A DNA stretch of 59,553 nucleotides from positions 1 through 59,553 of the forward strand of contig JANQMH010000001.1 of assembly GCA_028280195.1 (NCBI GenBank). Direction: 5' to 3'. The notes beneath the pieces were generated by a model. That model saw nothing but the letters and a program-made list of their open reading frames with translations. It was not told where the DNA came from and ran no database searches. This stretch comes from Exilibacterium sp. (GTDB lineage Bacteria > Pseudomonadota > Gammaproteobacteria > Pseudomonadales > Cellvibrionaceae). Shown here piece after piece: positions 17,507 to 28,918 of the stretch. Every line of letters begins with the position of its first letter. Position 1 is the first letter of the stretch. The translations under genes were made by a program, and so were the position numbers.

Positions 17507-18244
17507 CTAGCTGTCAAGTGCATCCTTGGCGTTTTTTATCCATTCCCGGTGGGTGTTTCTATAGTGTTGCGGTGACAGCTCGGCGTAGCGGACAATCTCC
17601 TCCAGCAGTTCCCTCGACTCATCGGCCCGACCAAGATTTTTCATCAACAGCGCATAGCGATAACTGGCCTCGGGTCCGGGGTAGTATTGGTGCAGCACGG
17701 CGTATTCCTGTAACGCGGATTCGCTTTCTGCCATTGCCTCTAGAGCCCGGGCATAGAGCAGATGAGTGTCCGCGTCCTTGAAATCCGGGTTGTGCGCTAT
17801 CAGTTCGTCCAGCAGGCTTTTTACCCGCGGGTAGTTTTCCAGCCCGAATTCGGCTTTTGCCAGGCCCTGCATGATATAGGGGTCGTGTAAGTGCATACCG
17901 GTAAGACACTTTTCATACAGTTGTCCGGCCTCTTTGAAAGCGCCTTTATCGAGTAACTCCTGTGCCAGCCTGATGGAGTTTTCCACCGTATCTGAGCGCG
18001 CGTAATCCCGCGCTGCGCGTTTTATGTCCCTGTCGGGATTGACCGTTTTGCTCAGGAGGCGCGCGGCTTTTTTGCCGGATCTGCCGCGGCGCATACCCGG
18101 CAGCACCTCGAGGATCAGGTAGGCAATGGAGCCGGCGATGGGCAGGGTAACGACAATCCAGATCCAGTTGGTACTGCGGCCCGTCCTGACGATATGGATG
18201 ACCAGTGCCACCTGCAAGACAACGGAGACAATGAATAGAGGCAT
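17507..18244 (-). CDS. PLDc_N membrane anchor plus TPR-like repeat protein
   Basis: A 245-residue protein. Residues 1-50 form two membrane segments in the PLDc_N style (VIHIVRTGRSTNWIWIVV, then LPIAGSIAYLILEVL), here without any phospholipase D domain. The rest, from about residue 80, is a series of helical tetratricopeptide-like repeats (LAQELLDKGAFKEAGQLYEK, ALEAMAESESALQEYAVL). It is probably an inner-membrane protein with a scaffold domain. It leads away from a small membrane protein gene and a PH-domain gene on the same strand. Confidence 0.75.
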   Translation of the reverse strand: MPLFIVSVVLQVALVIHIVRTGRSTNWIWIVVTLPIAGSIAYLILEVLPGMRRGRSGKKAARLLSKTVNPDRDIKRAARDYARSDTVENSIRLAQELLDKGAFKEAGQLYEKCLTGMHLHDPYIMQGLAKAEFGLENYPRVKSLLDELIAHNPDFKDADTHLLYARALEAMAESESALQEYAVLHQYYPGPEASYRYALLMKNLGRADESRELLEEIVRYAELSPQHYRNTHREWIKNAKDALDS

Positions 18245-18335
18245 AGTAAGTCCCTGAGCGCGTAGCGTGGTATTTGCCCCTTCGCTGAGAAGCGTCTTTT
18301 AAGTGTACCTTTTAGTCAGTTGTTCAGATAGCTAT

Positions 18336-18653
18336 TCAAAAAATCCACGCCACCAACAGCCACACGATAACAAAGAACAGAAAGAACCCGCCGAGAATAA
18401 ACTGCAGCTCTCCCAGCAGCCCGTCTCCCGAGGCAACGGCGAAGACGATCATAATGACAACGGTGATAAAGAACGATATTACCGCTGCATCTTTGAGGCC
18501 CAGGCCGGGCGCTAAATGGACGGCGGCTATTTCCGCCAGCGCCGGCAGCATCAGCAGCGCGGCAAGGGCAAATACCAGCACCAGCGATACCAGCGCTATG
18601 GCTATCTTGCGCGATTCGTTTTTGTCCTTATTGTCCGATTCCCCGACCATCAC
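18336..18653 (-). CDS. Small four-segment membrane protein, unknown function
   Basis: A 105-residue protein with a short charged N-terminus and about three hydrophobic segments (IAIALVSLVLVFALAALLM, AAVISFFITVVIMIVFAVA, LGGFFLFFVIVWLLVAWIF). No family is recognised. Its start overlaps the stop of the PH-domain gene by 4 bp (ATGA arrangement), so the two are almost certainly cotranslated. Confidence 0.65.
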   Translation of the reverse strand: MMVGESDNKDKNESRKIAIALVSLVLVFALAALLMLPALAEIAAVHLAPGLGLKDAAVISFFITVVIMIVFAVASGDGLLGELQFILGGFFLFFVIVWLLVAWIF

Positions 18654-19033
18654 GGGTTTCCATCATGTTGCCGGCTTTTGATCAGCTCTCTGATTTTGTT
18701 GGGGTCCGGCAGCCCCGTTACGACGATTTCCGGCTTGTCTCCGGAGGTGTAGATCTCGACCGCGCCAACGCCGAAAATACGATTGAAAAATGACTGTTTA
18801 ACCTTGACCGTTCTGACACTGCTGATGCTGAATTCCGAGCGCTCTTTGCTCAGCAGGCCCTTCTCATACAGTATCTCGTTGTCACTGACAGACAGCTTTG
18901 AGGCCTTGTTCTGCAAGTGCCAGGCAAGCAGAATCAGCAGCCCGATGCCAAAGGGTACCAGCAGGATTGAAAGAATGAACCCGAGCGGGTTGGTTTTGAA
19001 CATGGCGGGATGTTCGGAATACAATTCGCTCAT
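18650..19033 (-). CDS. Bacterial PH-domain membrane protein (bPH/DUF304-like)
   Basis: A 127-residue protein: two adjoining hydrophobic segments (LGFILSILLVPFGIGLLILL) followed by a bacterial pleckstrin-like domain with SDNEILYEKGLLSKERSEF and VRTVKVKQSFFNRIFGVG, then VEIYTSGD. The pattern LLSKxxxEFSISSVRxVxVxQ is typical of DUF304 proteins. Its role is not known. First gene of the trio that continues with the small membrane protein and the PLDc_N-TPR protein. Confidence 0.8.
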   Translation of the reverse strand: MSELYSEHPAMFKTNPLGFILSILLVPFGIGLLILLAWHLQNKASKLSVSDNEILYEKGLLSKERSEFSISSVRTVKVKQSFFNRIFGVGAVEIYTSGDKPEIVVTGLPDPNKIRELIKSRQHDGNP

Positions 19034-19156
19034 TGTGTATGTCCCTGATTTTCGTTTTCGCTATAAGCCGTTTGCAGTGTCACCGGGGTGGCGCTGATTA
19101 TATCGCTCGGGGGGCATATATATCACAATTGTGCGGCGCGGGCGTGGCGGGAGTTC

Positions 19157-21916
<2,760 letters not shown>

Positions 21917-21974
21917 CCAGTTCGGTTACAACGCGGTAGCTGACAGGTGTCAGGCCTCCCGCTCGTTCTTTGCC

Positions 21975-22160
21975 TCAACTCGGTTCGCGAGTGGTGTGTT
22001 CATTGACAAAGGCTTCCAGGTCTTTGACCGCTACCCGGAACTCTCGCCCGAGCCTTATCGCACGCAGTTCCCGGTGGTGTATCCAGGACCTGGCGGCAGG
22101 CTCGCGCACCTCGAGGAGTTCCGCGACTTCCCGGGTTGTCATAAACGGCTTGCTGAGCAT
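21975..22160 (-). CDS. Small excisionase-like helix-turn-helix protein
   Basis: About 61 residues from ATG 22160; the frame extends to an ATG at 22190. The core MTTREVAELLEVREPAARSWIHHRELRAIRLGREF is the winged HTH typical of excisionase/MerR-like DNA-binding proteins, followed by VKDLEAFVNEH. Such proteins can be recombination directionality factors or small regulators. No integrase is adjacent. It lies directly upstream of the P-type ATPase gene and may regulate it. GGGAG sits about 10 bases before ATG 22160. Confidence 0.65.
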   Translation of the reverse strand: MLSKPFMTTREVAELLEVREPAARSWIHHRELRAIRLGREFRVAVKDLEAFVNEHTTREPS

Positions 22161-22468
22161 GACCCAAACGCTCCCGGGCGAATATAGCATATCTCAAATA
22201 CGCTCAAAGGTTTTAATGGAGTTGAAATGATCCCGGCAACCCTTTACCATGTTAAAAACAGCCATGGCTGATTGAATTTTAATAAACCGCTCCCCCCGCT
22301 GTGGCTGCAGCACCGAAGCAACCGGTCACTCTCACCGGATTGCCAGAGGGCGCACTGCTTGCCAGCGCAAAAACAGAACAACAAGGCTACGGCGGGAAAC
22401 AGTCCCCTGTGGCCGGCGACAGAAGAAAAACAAAACATTTGACGATGTCGATGAGGAGGGGAAAACAC
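22161..22468 (+). other. Intergenic region upstream of the TonB-dependent receptor
   Basis: About 300 bp separate the small HTH gene from the receptor gene in divergent orientation. It contains a 12-base perfect palindrome CAGCCATGGCTG at 22259-22270 and, at 22453-22461, the very strong ribosome-binding site GAGGAGGGG that fixes the receptor start at 22469. The palindrome could be an operator. No clear Fur box is seen. Confidence 0.4.
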
Positions 22469-24745
22469 ATGTTACACCAATCAAACTTGCAGTCATTTCT
22501 GACCCGAACAGCTTCCACGCTGGCTGTGCTGGCAGCCGCGGCCGATTGCGCTGCGATTGCCGAGCAGCTGGAAATCGAGGAAGTGGTGGTGGTTTCACAG
22601 AAGCGCGCCGAGGCGGTGAGCGCGCAGAACGTGGCCGCCGCGGTGACGGCCTTCGATACCAATGCCATTGAAGATGCCTTCGTTGCCAATTTGTCGGATC
22701 TCGGTCGCCTTGCGCCCAATGTACAGCTCAATCAGGCCGGCACCTATTCGGGCTTCGCCAATTTCTTCATTCGCGGTATCGGTATTTCCAACACCATTCG
22801 CACTGTCGATCCGGCGGTCGGCGTGTTTATCGATGGTGTGTATATCGGCTACGGGCCAACCTCGGTACTCGATACCCTCGATATCGCCTCGGTCGAGATT
22901 CTGCGCGGGCCACAGGGCACACTGTTCGGCAAGAATGTCACCGGTGGTGCGGTGGTGGTCCAGACCCGCCGTCCGGAGCCCGAGTTCGGCGGTCACCTGC
23001 TGGCGACACTGGGTTCTTTCGAGCAGATCGACTTGCAGGGGGCGCTCAACCTGCCGCTGGTCGAGGACAGGCTCGATGCCCGGTTGGCTTTTATGACGAA
23101 AAACAGCGACGGCTTTTTCGACAATCGGGCGCTCGACACGACCAAGGCGGAAGTGGATGTGACAGTGATGCGGCCGTCGCTGCGCTGGACGCCGACCCAG
23201 AATCTGGAGATCAGCCTGATCGCGGAACTCTATCGCGACAAGGGCGGGTCGTCCGCCTCCCAGAATCAGGACAGCCGCAACGATCCGCGCCTGCTCGGTG
23301 CCGATCGCACACCGGTGCCGGCTATTGCCCAGCGGGTGTTCGGTTATACCCCGCCGGCTGACAAATACGATATCAATCACAATCTGCAGGGTTATGTCGA
23401 TGCCGAGGCGCAGAGCCTTATCGTCGATGCCAGCTACGATCTCGGACATGGCCTGGCGACGCTGGTAGGCGGATACCGCGATGTGCGCTACGACAGCTCC
23501 ACCGATTTTGACGGCACACCGTTTACGATCTTCCACTTCCCCGACAATCGCGAAGACCAGGAGCAGTTTTCAGCGGAGCTGCGATACGCATCGGCGTTTT
23601 CCGATACGGTGGAGTTTACCGCCGGCCTCTATTACTTCACCCAGGAAATGGAAATCGGTGAGCGCCGTGAGTTTTTCGCCGGCGGTACGGCGGATAACCC
23701 GACCCTGGCGCAAAGCGCCGGGCTGGCCGCCACCGACGATCGCTCACTGGCGCTTTTCGGTGAGGGCAGCGTGACCCTGACCGACAGTCTTGCACTGGTT
23801 GTCGGTGGGCGCTATACCACTGAGAAAAAGGAGATTACGCTGTGTCCGTTCACCGCGGTTATTTTCGATTCGCTGAGTTTCGGGGATTGTCCGTCGGTGC
23901 TCAGGGACGATGAAAGCTGGTCGAGCTTCTCGCCCAAACTCGGCCTCAACTGGCAGGCCGGCGACGATATTCTGGCCTACGCGCTGTGGACCAAGGGTTT
24001 TCGCTCGGGTTCGTTCAACGCCCGCGCGCCGCTGGCCGAAGCGCTTGGTCCGGTCGATGAGGAGGAGGTATCTTCCTATGAAATCGGCGTCAAGACCCAG
24101 TTGTTCGACAACCGGCTGCGCCTGAATGTCGCCGCCTATCTGAGCGATTACGAGAATATTCAACGCACCATATCCGATACCGTCCTTATCGGCGGTGTGC
24201 CGCAGGTATTGCAGATTCCGCGCAATGCGGCGGAGGCGCAGATCTGGGGGTTCGAGGTGGAAAGCCGCTTCATTGTCACTACCGGTTTAAGCCTCGATTT
24301 TTCCGTCGGCTATACCAACGCCGGCTACGATGAGTTCAGCGGCGTCGACGCCGATCGCGACGGCAGTTACGTGGCGGCGGCGGACGATCCACTGGCCGCC
24401 GATCTCGAATTCGAGCGCGTGCCGGAATGGCAGTATACGCTCGCCGCCACCTATGAAGCGACGCTGACCGGTCTCGGCTTTGTAAATTTCAGAGCCGCCT
24501 ATCAGTGGCAGGACAGCCAGTTTATCGACACTTTGAACAGTCCCTCTCTCGAACTCGATAGCTACGGTATTGTCGATGCCAGTATTGGCTTTACCGATAT
24601 GTCGCGGCGTTACAAACTTTCACTGTTCGGCCGCAACCTCAGCGACGAGGAGTTTTACGATTTCGGCTTCGACGGCGGCACCCACCGCGCTGTATGGGGT
24701 GGTCAGCCGCGCACCTGGGGTATTCAGCTGAGCGCGACATTTTGA
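22469..24745 (+). CDS. TonB-dependent outer-membrane receptor
   Basis: A 758-residue receptor. A signal peptide (LTRTASTLAVLAAAADCAA) is followed by the TonB-box-like EEVVVVSQKR, a plug domain (SDLGRLAPNVQLNQ, RGIGISN, VEILRGPQGTLFGKNVTGGAV) and a 22-strand-type barrel ending TWGIQLSATF with the terminal phenylalanine. Plug and barrel type match the broad receptors of Sphingomonas and marine gammaproteobacteria rather than classical siderophore receptors. The start is set by GAGGAGGGG 8 bp upstream. The NTF2-like, MFS and NmrA-like genes that follow suggest it takes up an organic substrate, not iron. Energy would come from a TonB system such as that at 49859-55109. Confidence 0.93.
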   Translation: MLHQSNLQSFLTRTASTLAVLAAAADCAAIAEQLEIEEVVVVSQKRAEAVSAQNVAAAVTAFDTNAIEDAFVANLSDLGRLAPNVQLNQAGTYSGFANFFIRGIGISNTIRTVDPAVGVFIDGVYIGYGPTSVLDTLDIASVEILRGPQGTLFGKNVTGGAVVVQTRRPEPEFGGHLLATLGSFEQIDLQGALNLPLVEDRLDARLAFMTKNSDGFFDNRALDTTKAEVDVTVMRPSLRWTPTQNLEISLIAELYRDKGGSSASQNQDSRNDPRLLGADRTPVPAIAQRVFGYTPPADKYDINHNLQGYVDAEAQSLIVDASYDLGHGLATLVGGYRDVRYDSSTDFDGTPFTIFHFPDNREDQEQFSAELRYASAFSDTVEFTAGLYYFTQEMEIGERREFFAGGTADNPTLAQSAGLAATDDRSLALFGEGSVTLTDSLALVVGGRYTTEKKEITLCPFTAVIFDSLSFGDCPSVLRDDESWSSFSPKLGLNWQAGDDILAYALWTKGFRSGSFNARAPLAEALGPVDEEEVSSYEIGVKTQLFDNRLRLNVAAYLSDYENIQRTISDTVLIGGVPQVLQIPRNAAEAQIWGFEVESRFIVTTGLSLDFSVGYTNAGYDEFSGVDADRDGSYVAAADDPLAADLEFERVPEWQYTLAATYEATLTGLGFVNFRAAYQWQDSQFIDTLNSPSLELDSYGIVDASIGFTDMSRRYKLSLFGRNLSDEEFYDFGFDGGTHRAVWGGQPRTWGIQLSATF

Positions 24746-24825
24746 TATCAGCGGCGGGTGCCGGGCGGGCGGCGACGCCCGCCCGGCAACTCGCGTTGCG
24801 TTAACGCCAGCTGCGGGAGGCCGGC

Positions 24826-25380
24826 ATGAGCGACATAAGCATTCTGCAAAAGCGACTGGCGAGACTGGAAGCCAAAGACGAGATCCGCGAACTGGCGGCG
24901 CGCTACGGCGTGGTCATCGATGATCGCGATCTCGACGGCATAGCCTCGCTGTTTACCCGCAACGGCGCCTTTCGCTCCAGGGACGGGGTGTTAAACGCGC
25001 TCGGCAGGGAGGCGGTGATGGAGCAGTTCCGCGGCCGTTTTTCCGTGCTGGGGCCCACTAACCACTTCGTGCACGACCATATCATCACTGTCGATGAAGC
25101 GGATGCGGGCAAAGCGGTGGGGCTGGTGACATCCCACGCGGAAATATGGCGCAGCGGCGTGGCCATGATCGCCGCGATACGCTACGAAGACATATACCAG
25201 ATAGAAGAGGGGCGCTGGCGTTTTCGAGAGCGGCTGCTGTCTTTCCTGTATTACATGCCGGTGGCCGAATATCGCGCCGGCTTTGGCGACCGGCTGCGCC
25301 AGCGGGCCTATGGTGACCGCCGGCCCGCCGATTATCCCGAAACCCTGCCGAGTTGGAAACTCTACTATGGCGACAGTTAG
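24826..25380 (+). CDS. NTF2-like/SnoaL family protein
   Basis: A 184-residue protein of the SnoaL_4/NTF2-like fold. The N-terminal helix AKDEIRELAARYGVVIDDRDLDGIASLF and HDHIITVDEADAGKAVGLV, then YEDIYQIEEGRWRFRERLL are typical. Relatives include ketosteroid isomerase, linalool dehydratase-like and scytalone dehydratase-like enzymes; the conserved histidine in NHFVHDH could be catalytic. The reaction is unknown. GGGAGG precedes the ATG. It overlaps the MFS gene start by 14 bp. Confidence 0.82.
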   Translation: MSDISILQKRLARLEAKDEIRELAARYGVVIDDRDLDGIASLFTRNGAFRSRDGVLNALGREAVMEQFRGRFSVLGPTNHFVHDHIITVDEADAGKAVGLVTSHAEIWRSGVAMIAAIRYEDIYQIEEGRWRFRERLLSFLYYMPVAEYRAGFGDRLRQRAYGDRRPADYPETLPSWKLYYGDS

Positions 25381-26707
25381 CAGCGCCGCCGCCGGCACTG
25401 CAGCCAGGGACGGGGTTTACGCCTGGTACGTGGTCGCCATGCTGACCCTGGCCTATGCGGTCGGCTTCATTGACCGCCAGATTCTCAATCTTCTGGTCGA
25501 GCCGATCAAGCTCGATATGAGTCTTTCCGATACCCAGATCAGCCTGCTGCAGGGCTTCGCCTTTACGGTTGCCTATGTGATGATGGGGCCGCTGTTCGGA
25601 CGCTGGATCGATATCGGCAACCGGCGCAATATTCTTTTTGTCGGCGTGGCATTGTGGAGCCTGTTTACGGTGCTCTGCGGCCTGTCGCGCGAATACTGGC
25701 AGCTGTTTGGCGCGCGCATGGGTGTCGGCGGCGCCGAGGCCTGTCTGCTGCCGGCGGCGTGGTCGATATTGTCGGATTATTTCAGCAAGAACAAGCTCCC
25801 CCGCGCCATGAGTGTATTGTTGATGGGCCCCTATCTCGGCGGCGGCCTGGCGCTGATTTTCGGCGGGCTCATCCTCGGTGCCGTGGCAACGGCGCCGGCC
25901 GGCGCGCCGGCGCTTGCCCCCTGGCAAATCGCCTTTGTCGCCGTCGGTGTGCCGGGTTTTGCCGTGGCGCTGTTGATGCTGACCATTCGCGAGCCGCAGC
26001 GTGCCGTTGCCGCCGGAGCCGATGAGGCCGCCGCGGCCGATGCGCGCACTTTTACACTTGCCGAAGTCGCTGCTTTTTTATGGTCGCGGCGGGCTTTTTA
26101 CGGCGCTTTTTACGGCGGTATGTCGCTGCATGTCATTGTGCTTTACGCACTGCCGGCCTGGGTTCCGGCGTTTCTGCTGCGTCGCTTCGATGTCGAAGCG
26201 GCGGCGGTGGGCGTCGAATACGGTGCGCTGGTGCTGCTTGTCGGTTCGCTCGGCGTGCTGGCGGGGCCCTATGCGGGCCGCTATATCGAGAAGCGCGGCT
26301 TTGCCGATGCGCCTTTGCGCACGCCGGCGCTTGCGGCGCTCGGTGTGGTACCGTTTGCCGTGGCGCTGCCGTTTTGCCAGACCTATGCCATGGCCCTGGC
26401 GGTTATCGCCGGCGCGACTTTTTTTTACAGCCTGCCGATGGCGATGGCGGCCTCGGCGCTGCAGATGGTAACGCCCAACCGCATGCGCGGGCTGGCCTCC
26501 TCTCTCTATGTGTTTACGGTGTCCGTGGTGGGCTTGGGACTGGCGCCGACGATCATTGCTGCCATGACCGACTTTGTTTTCGGCGATCCCGCTATGGTGG
26601 GCTGGTCGCTGGCGGTGGTATGCAGCGGCGCGGGGCTGGCGGCTGCGGCGCTGATGTTTCGCGGCCTGCAGGCCTTTCGCCAGGCCGTGCAGGATTCGCG
26701 GGTATGA
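25367..26707 (+). CDS. MFS transporter (spinster-like)
   Basis: A 446-residue major facilitator with 12 membrane segments. DRQILNLLVEPIKLDMSLSD and the loop GRWIDIGNRRN (motif A type), GGAEACLLPAAWSILSDYF and late NRMRGLASSLYVF identify the spinster/4-hydroxybenzoate-like branch common beside TonB-dependent receptors in catabolic clusters. It should move the imported compound across the inner membrane. ATG 25367 lies within the end of the NTF2-like gene (14-bp overlap) and the stop overlaps the next ATG by 4 bp. Confidence 0.85.
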   Translation: MATVSSAAAGTAARDGVYAWYVVAMLTLAYAVGFIDRQILNLLVEPIKLDMSLSDTQISLLQGFAFTVAYVMMGPLFGRWIDIGNRRNILFVGVALWSLFTVLCGLSREYWQLFGARMGVGGAEACLLPAAWSILSDYFSKNKLPRAMSVLLMGPYLGGGLALIFGGLILGAVATAPAGAPALAPWQIAFVAVGVPGFAVALLMLTIREPQRAVAAGADEAAAADARTFTLAEVAAFLWSRRAFYGAFYGGMSLHVIVLYALPAWVPAFLLRRFDVEAAAVGVEYGALVLLVGSLGVLAGPYAGRYIEKRGFADAPLRTPALAALGVVPFAVALPFCQTYAMALAVIAGATFFYSLPMAMAASALQMVTPNRMRGLASSLYVFTVSVVGLGLAPTIIAAMTDFVFGDPAMVGWSLAVVCSGAGLAAAALMFRGLQAFRQAVQDSRV

Positions 26708-27636
26708 ACGCCATGCGCGTGCTGGTATTTGGCGCCAGCGGTGATCAGGGCGCGGCGCAGGTGCGGCGCCTGCGCCTTCACGGTCATCGGGCAGTAGCTG
26801 TAACGCGCAATCCGCAGTACCGCGGCGATGGCCTGCGGGCGCCGGTTGCCGGCACCGGCGAAACGGTTTATGCAGACTATCGGCAACCGCAGAGTCTGAG
26901 CCGGGCGATAGCCGAAACCCGGCCGCAGGCGATCTTTCTGAATCTGCCGTCCACCTCTTTTCAGGCGGCTGCGCCACTGCTGCAGGCGGCGGAGGAAATC
27001 GCCCGCGCCAGCGCGCGGACGCCGGGTGTGCAGAGTTTGGTTTTCAACACCAGTATGATTGTCCATGACCAGCCGCTCGGCTTTGCCGCACACGACGCGC
27101 GCCTTGAAATGCGCCGCCGGATCATGGCGGCGGCGCCGGCCGTCTCGATCCAGCCGGTCATTTACCTCGACAACCTGCTGCGCGCCTGGGCGCTGCCGAC
27201 CCTGCTGGGCGAGGGTGTTATCCGCTATCCCCACGCCGAGGAACTGGAGGTTTGCTGGATCGCGCAGGACGATGTCGCCGATCTGATGATCGCCGCCATG
27301 ACCCGGCCCGATCTGGCCGGGCGTTCCATCACGGTAGGTGGTCCCGAGGCTGTACGCGGCCCCGACCTTGCGCGCCGTCTGGGTGCGGCGATCGGCCGGG
27401 CGCTGCGTTTCGAAAGCGAGCCCGTGACCGAGTTTGCCGCGCGCATGGGCCGCTTGTTCGAAGCCGGGGCCAGCCTCGAGAGCCGGCGCCTGTCCGCGCA
27501 GCTGGCGCGCATTTACCAGTGGTACAACAGTGCGCCCTCGCGGCCTTTTTATGTGGATATGAAGCCGGTGCTCGAAGTGCTTCCGGTAGCGTTGACTTCG
27601 GTCGAGCAGTGGGCGCGGCGGCAGACCTGGCCGTAG
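26704..27636 (+). CDS. NmrA-like NAD(P)-binding Rossmann-fold protein
   Basis: A 310-residue protein that begins RVLVFGASGDQGAAQVRRL, a GxxGxxG dinucleotide-binding loop of the atypical short-chain NmrA family. VYADYRQPQSLSRAI and SLVFNTSMIVHD, then VSIQPVIYLDNLLRAW follow the family pattern; no YxxxK catalytic pair is evident. These proteins act as NADPH-dependent reductases or redox sensors. The ATGA overlap with the MFS gene makes it the last gene of the receptor operon. Confidence 0.8.
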   Translation: MNAMRVLVFGASGDQGAAQVRRLRLHGHRAVAVTRNPQYRGDGLRAPVAGTGETVYADYRQPQSLSRAIAETRPQAIFLNLPSTSFQAAAPLLQAAEEIARASARTPGVQSLVFNTSMIVHDQPLGFAAHDARLEMRRRIMAAAPAVSIQPVIYLDNLLRAWALPTLLGEGVIRYPHAEELEVCWIAQDDVADLMIAAMTRPDLAGRSITVGGPEAVRGPDLARRLGAAIGRALRFESEPVTEFAARMGRLFEAGASLESRRLSAQLARIYQWYNSAPSRPFYVDMKPVLEVLPVALTSVEQWARRQTWP

Positions 27637-27736
27637 CGGCAGGTGCGTGAACCACCTTCTCGCCTATTGATTCCGGGGCAAAGTTAGTTTTAACTCATAC
27701 ACAATACCTATCAATAACTTTAGGTGTTAACGCAAC

Positions 27737-28195
27737 ATGGCATCAGATGAGAAAAAGGATTTAGAGGGTATTCTCAAGCCTTTATTAAAGGATCTCTGTT
27801 TTCGAAAGAAAGGCGGAACTTGGTGGCGTGAGGTAGGTGGGTTTGTTCAGGTAGTAAACATTCAAGGCTCCCAGTTTTCAAAGAGATTTTATCTTAACTT
27901 GGGTGTTTACATTAAAGCACTGGGAGAAAAAACGCAGCCTGCTGAATACGATTGTCATATTCGAGTTCGCCTTGATTCACTTGGTGCTACCAATGAAGTA
28001 AATCAGCTGCTTAATTACGAACATACAGCTTTGGGCAGCCCAGAAAGAAGCAAATTGGCAGCCATAACTAGTGAGCACGGTATTCCTTGGCTAAATCAGT
28101 GCTCCTGTTTCGAAGGTGCAAAGGCAGAGTATGTTTTACCTAACCGTGTCATGGCAAAACATCAAAGAGAAACGCTTGATGAATATTTTGCCTAA
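27737..28195 (+). CDS. DUF4304-domain protein (cassette-type gene)
   Basis: A 152-residue soluble protein with the DUF4304 layout: an N-terminal helix (EGILKPLLKDLCFRKKGGTW), then a strand pair WWREVGGFVQVVNIQGSQ and FYLNLGVYI. DUF4304 genes are frequent in integron cassettes and islands; the function is unknown. The gene ends inside the first seven bases of an attC-like site (stop TAA within GCCTAAC at 28190-28196), which is the standard arrangement of gene cassettes. Codon use is AT-richer than that of the upstream receptor operon. Confidence 0.75.
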   Translation: MASDEKKDLEGILKPLLKDLCFRKKGGTWWREVGGFVQVVNIQGSQFSKRFYLNLGVYIKALGEKTQPAEYDCHIRVRLDSLGATNEVNQLLNYEHTALGSPERSKLAAITSEHGIPWLNQCSCFEGAKAEYVLPNRVMAKHQRETLDEYFA

Positions 28196-28267
28196 CAAAG
28201 CCAGCCAGAGGGACCGAAGAACTGCCGCTTCGCTCTGGTTTTTCGGCTCCTGCCGGCGGCGTTATAG
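28190..28267 (+). other. attC-like recombination site 1 (78 bp)
   Basis: It starts with GCCTAAC (R'' box, RYYYAAC) and ends with GTTATAG (R'-like core beginning GTT). Between them are long complementary arms, GGGACCGAAGAAC against GTTTTTCGGCTCC, and an apical GCTTCGC loop, the usual folded structure of integron attC sites. Its length is identical to the site at 30780-30857. The last six bases of R' are not a perfect complement of R'', as expected if they belong to the next cassette. Confidence 0.55.
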
Positions 28268-28286
28268 CCGCGGCAACCAGCCGCTT

Positions 28287-28450
28287 ATTCTTCTACGGCC
28301 CGGGCTCAGAAAAAATCAGAGATTGGCAGATTATGCATGCTAAATGGCATTTTAGTCACTAATGAAATTTTTAACGGGCCAGTATAGTAGCCACTCATTT
28401 CATCGATCGGAGATAATCCTCTGACTATGCTTAATAAAGCTATTTAAGCA
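28287..28450 (+). repeat. Direct repeat copy 1 (upstream and start of monooxygenase gene)
   Basis: About 164 bp nearly identical to 30372-30535, starting ATTCTTCTACGGCC and covering the untranslated leader plus the first codons of an antibiotic-biosynthesis-monooxygenase-like gene. The two copies differ by scattered substitutions, including start ATG here against ACG in copy 2. Confidence 0.9.
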
Positions 28451-28493
28451 GTTATTGAAGCGAAGTCAGAACATGCCGGAGATGAGAAGCCAA
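28427..28493 (+). pseudogene. 5' remnant of an ABM (quinol monooxygenase-like) gene, copy 1
   Basis: From ATG 28427 the frame reads MLNKAI, stop, then AVIEAKSEHAGDEK, the N-terminal style of small ABM-domain monooxygenases. Codon 7 is TAA where copy 2 has TTA, so it is dead. It then runs into the IS fragment at about 28491, and the rest of the gene is lost. Confidence 0.5.
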
Positions 28494-28780
28494 GACTATC
28501 TAGCCGAGCACGGCTGTAAGTGGCGCGGCCTCCCAGAGCACTTTGGCAAGTGGTATAGCATTTACATGAGGGCTAATCGCTGGGCCAAGAAAGGCGTTCT
28601 GGACAAGGTTTTTGCGGTGCTTCAGGAGGCCGATGTGATTAACATTCAGGTTGATCAGGTGTCTCTGGATAGCACGATAGTGAAGGTTCACCCTGACGGT
28701 ACTGGTGCATTAAAAAACGGTCAAATTTTACCATATGACTCGGTTGCAGTCAGGGTTGGACTATCTGGCGTCGATTGAAT
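28491..28780 (+). mobile_element. IS5-family (IS427-group) transposase fragment
   Basis: The translated sequence contains AEHGCKWRGLPEHFGKWY, YMRANRWAKKGVLDKVF and VSLDSTIVKVHPDGTGALK, the DUF4096 region and first catalytic aspartate of IS427-group transposases. It begins and ends abruptly: the start of the transposase is missing (a separate start fragment is at 29820) and after GALKNG the frame diverges. No terminal inverted repeat is seen on either side, so it is a dead internal fragment inserted in, or recombined with, the monooxygenase remnant. Confidence 0.75.
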
Positions 28781-28918
28781 AATGAACAACGTGCTGCGAT
28801 AAGATTGCGTTCATTTTATCGGGGAAAGATCAGCCGGATTATGAGGCTGCTAGTTTTTGAAGAGATTTATAAGTATTTGGTTTTTCGAGCATAATTTAAC
28901 TTAAAAGAAGGAGTAAGG

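Noticed and set aside
27637-27736. attL copy of the tRNA-Phe 3' end at the left edge of the island
   Set aside because: Only an 8-base match (GAACCACC near 27648) was seen, which is expected by chance.
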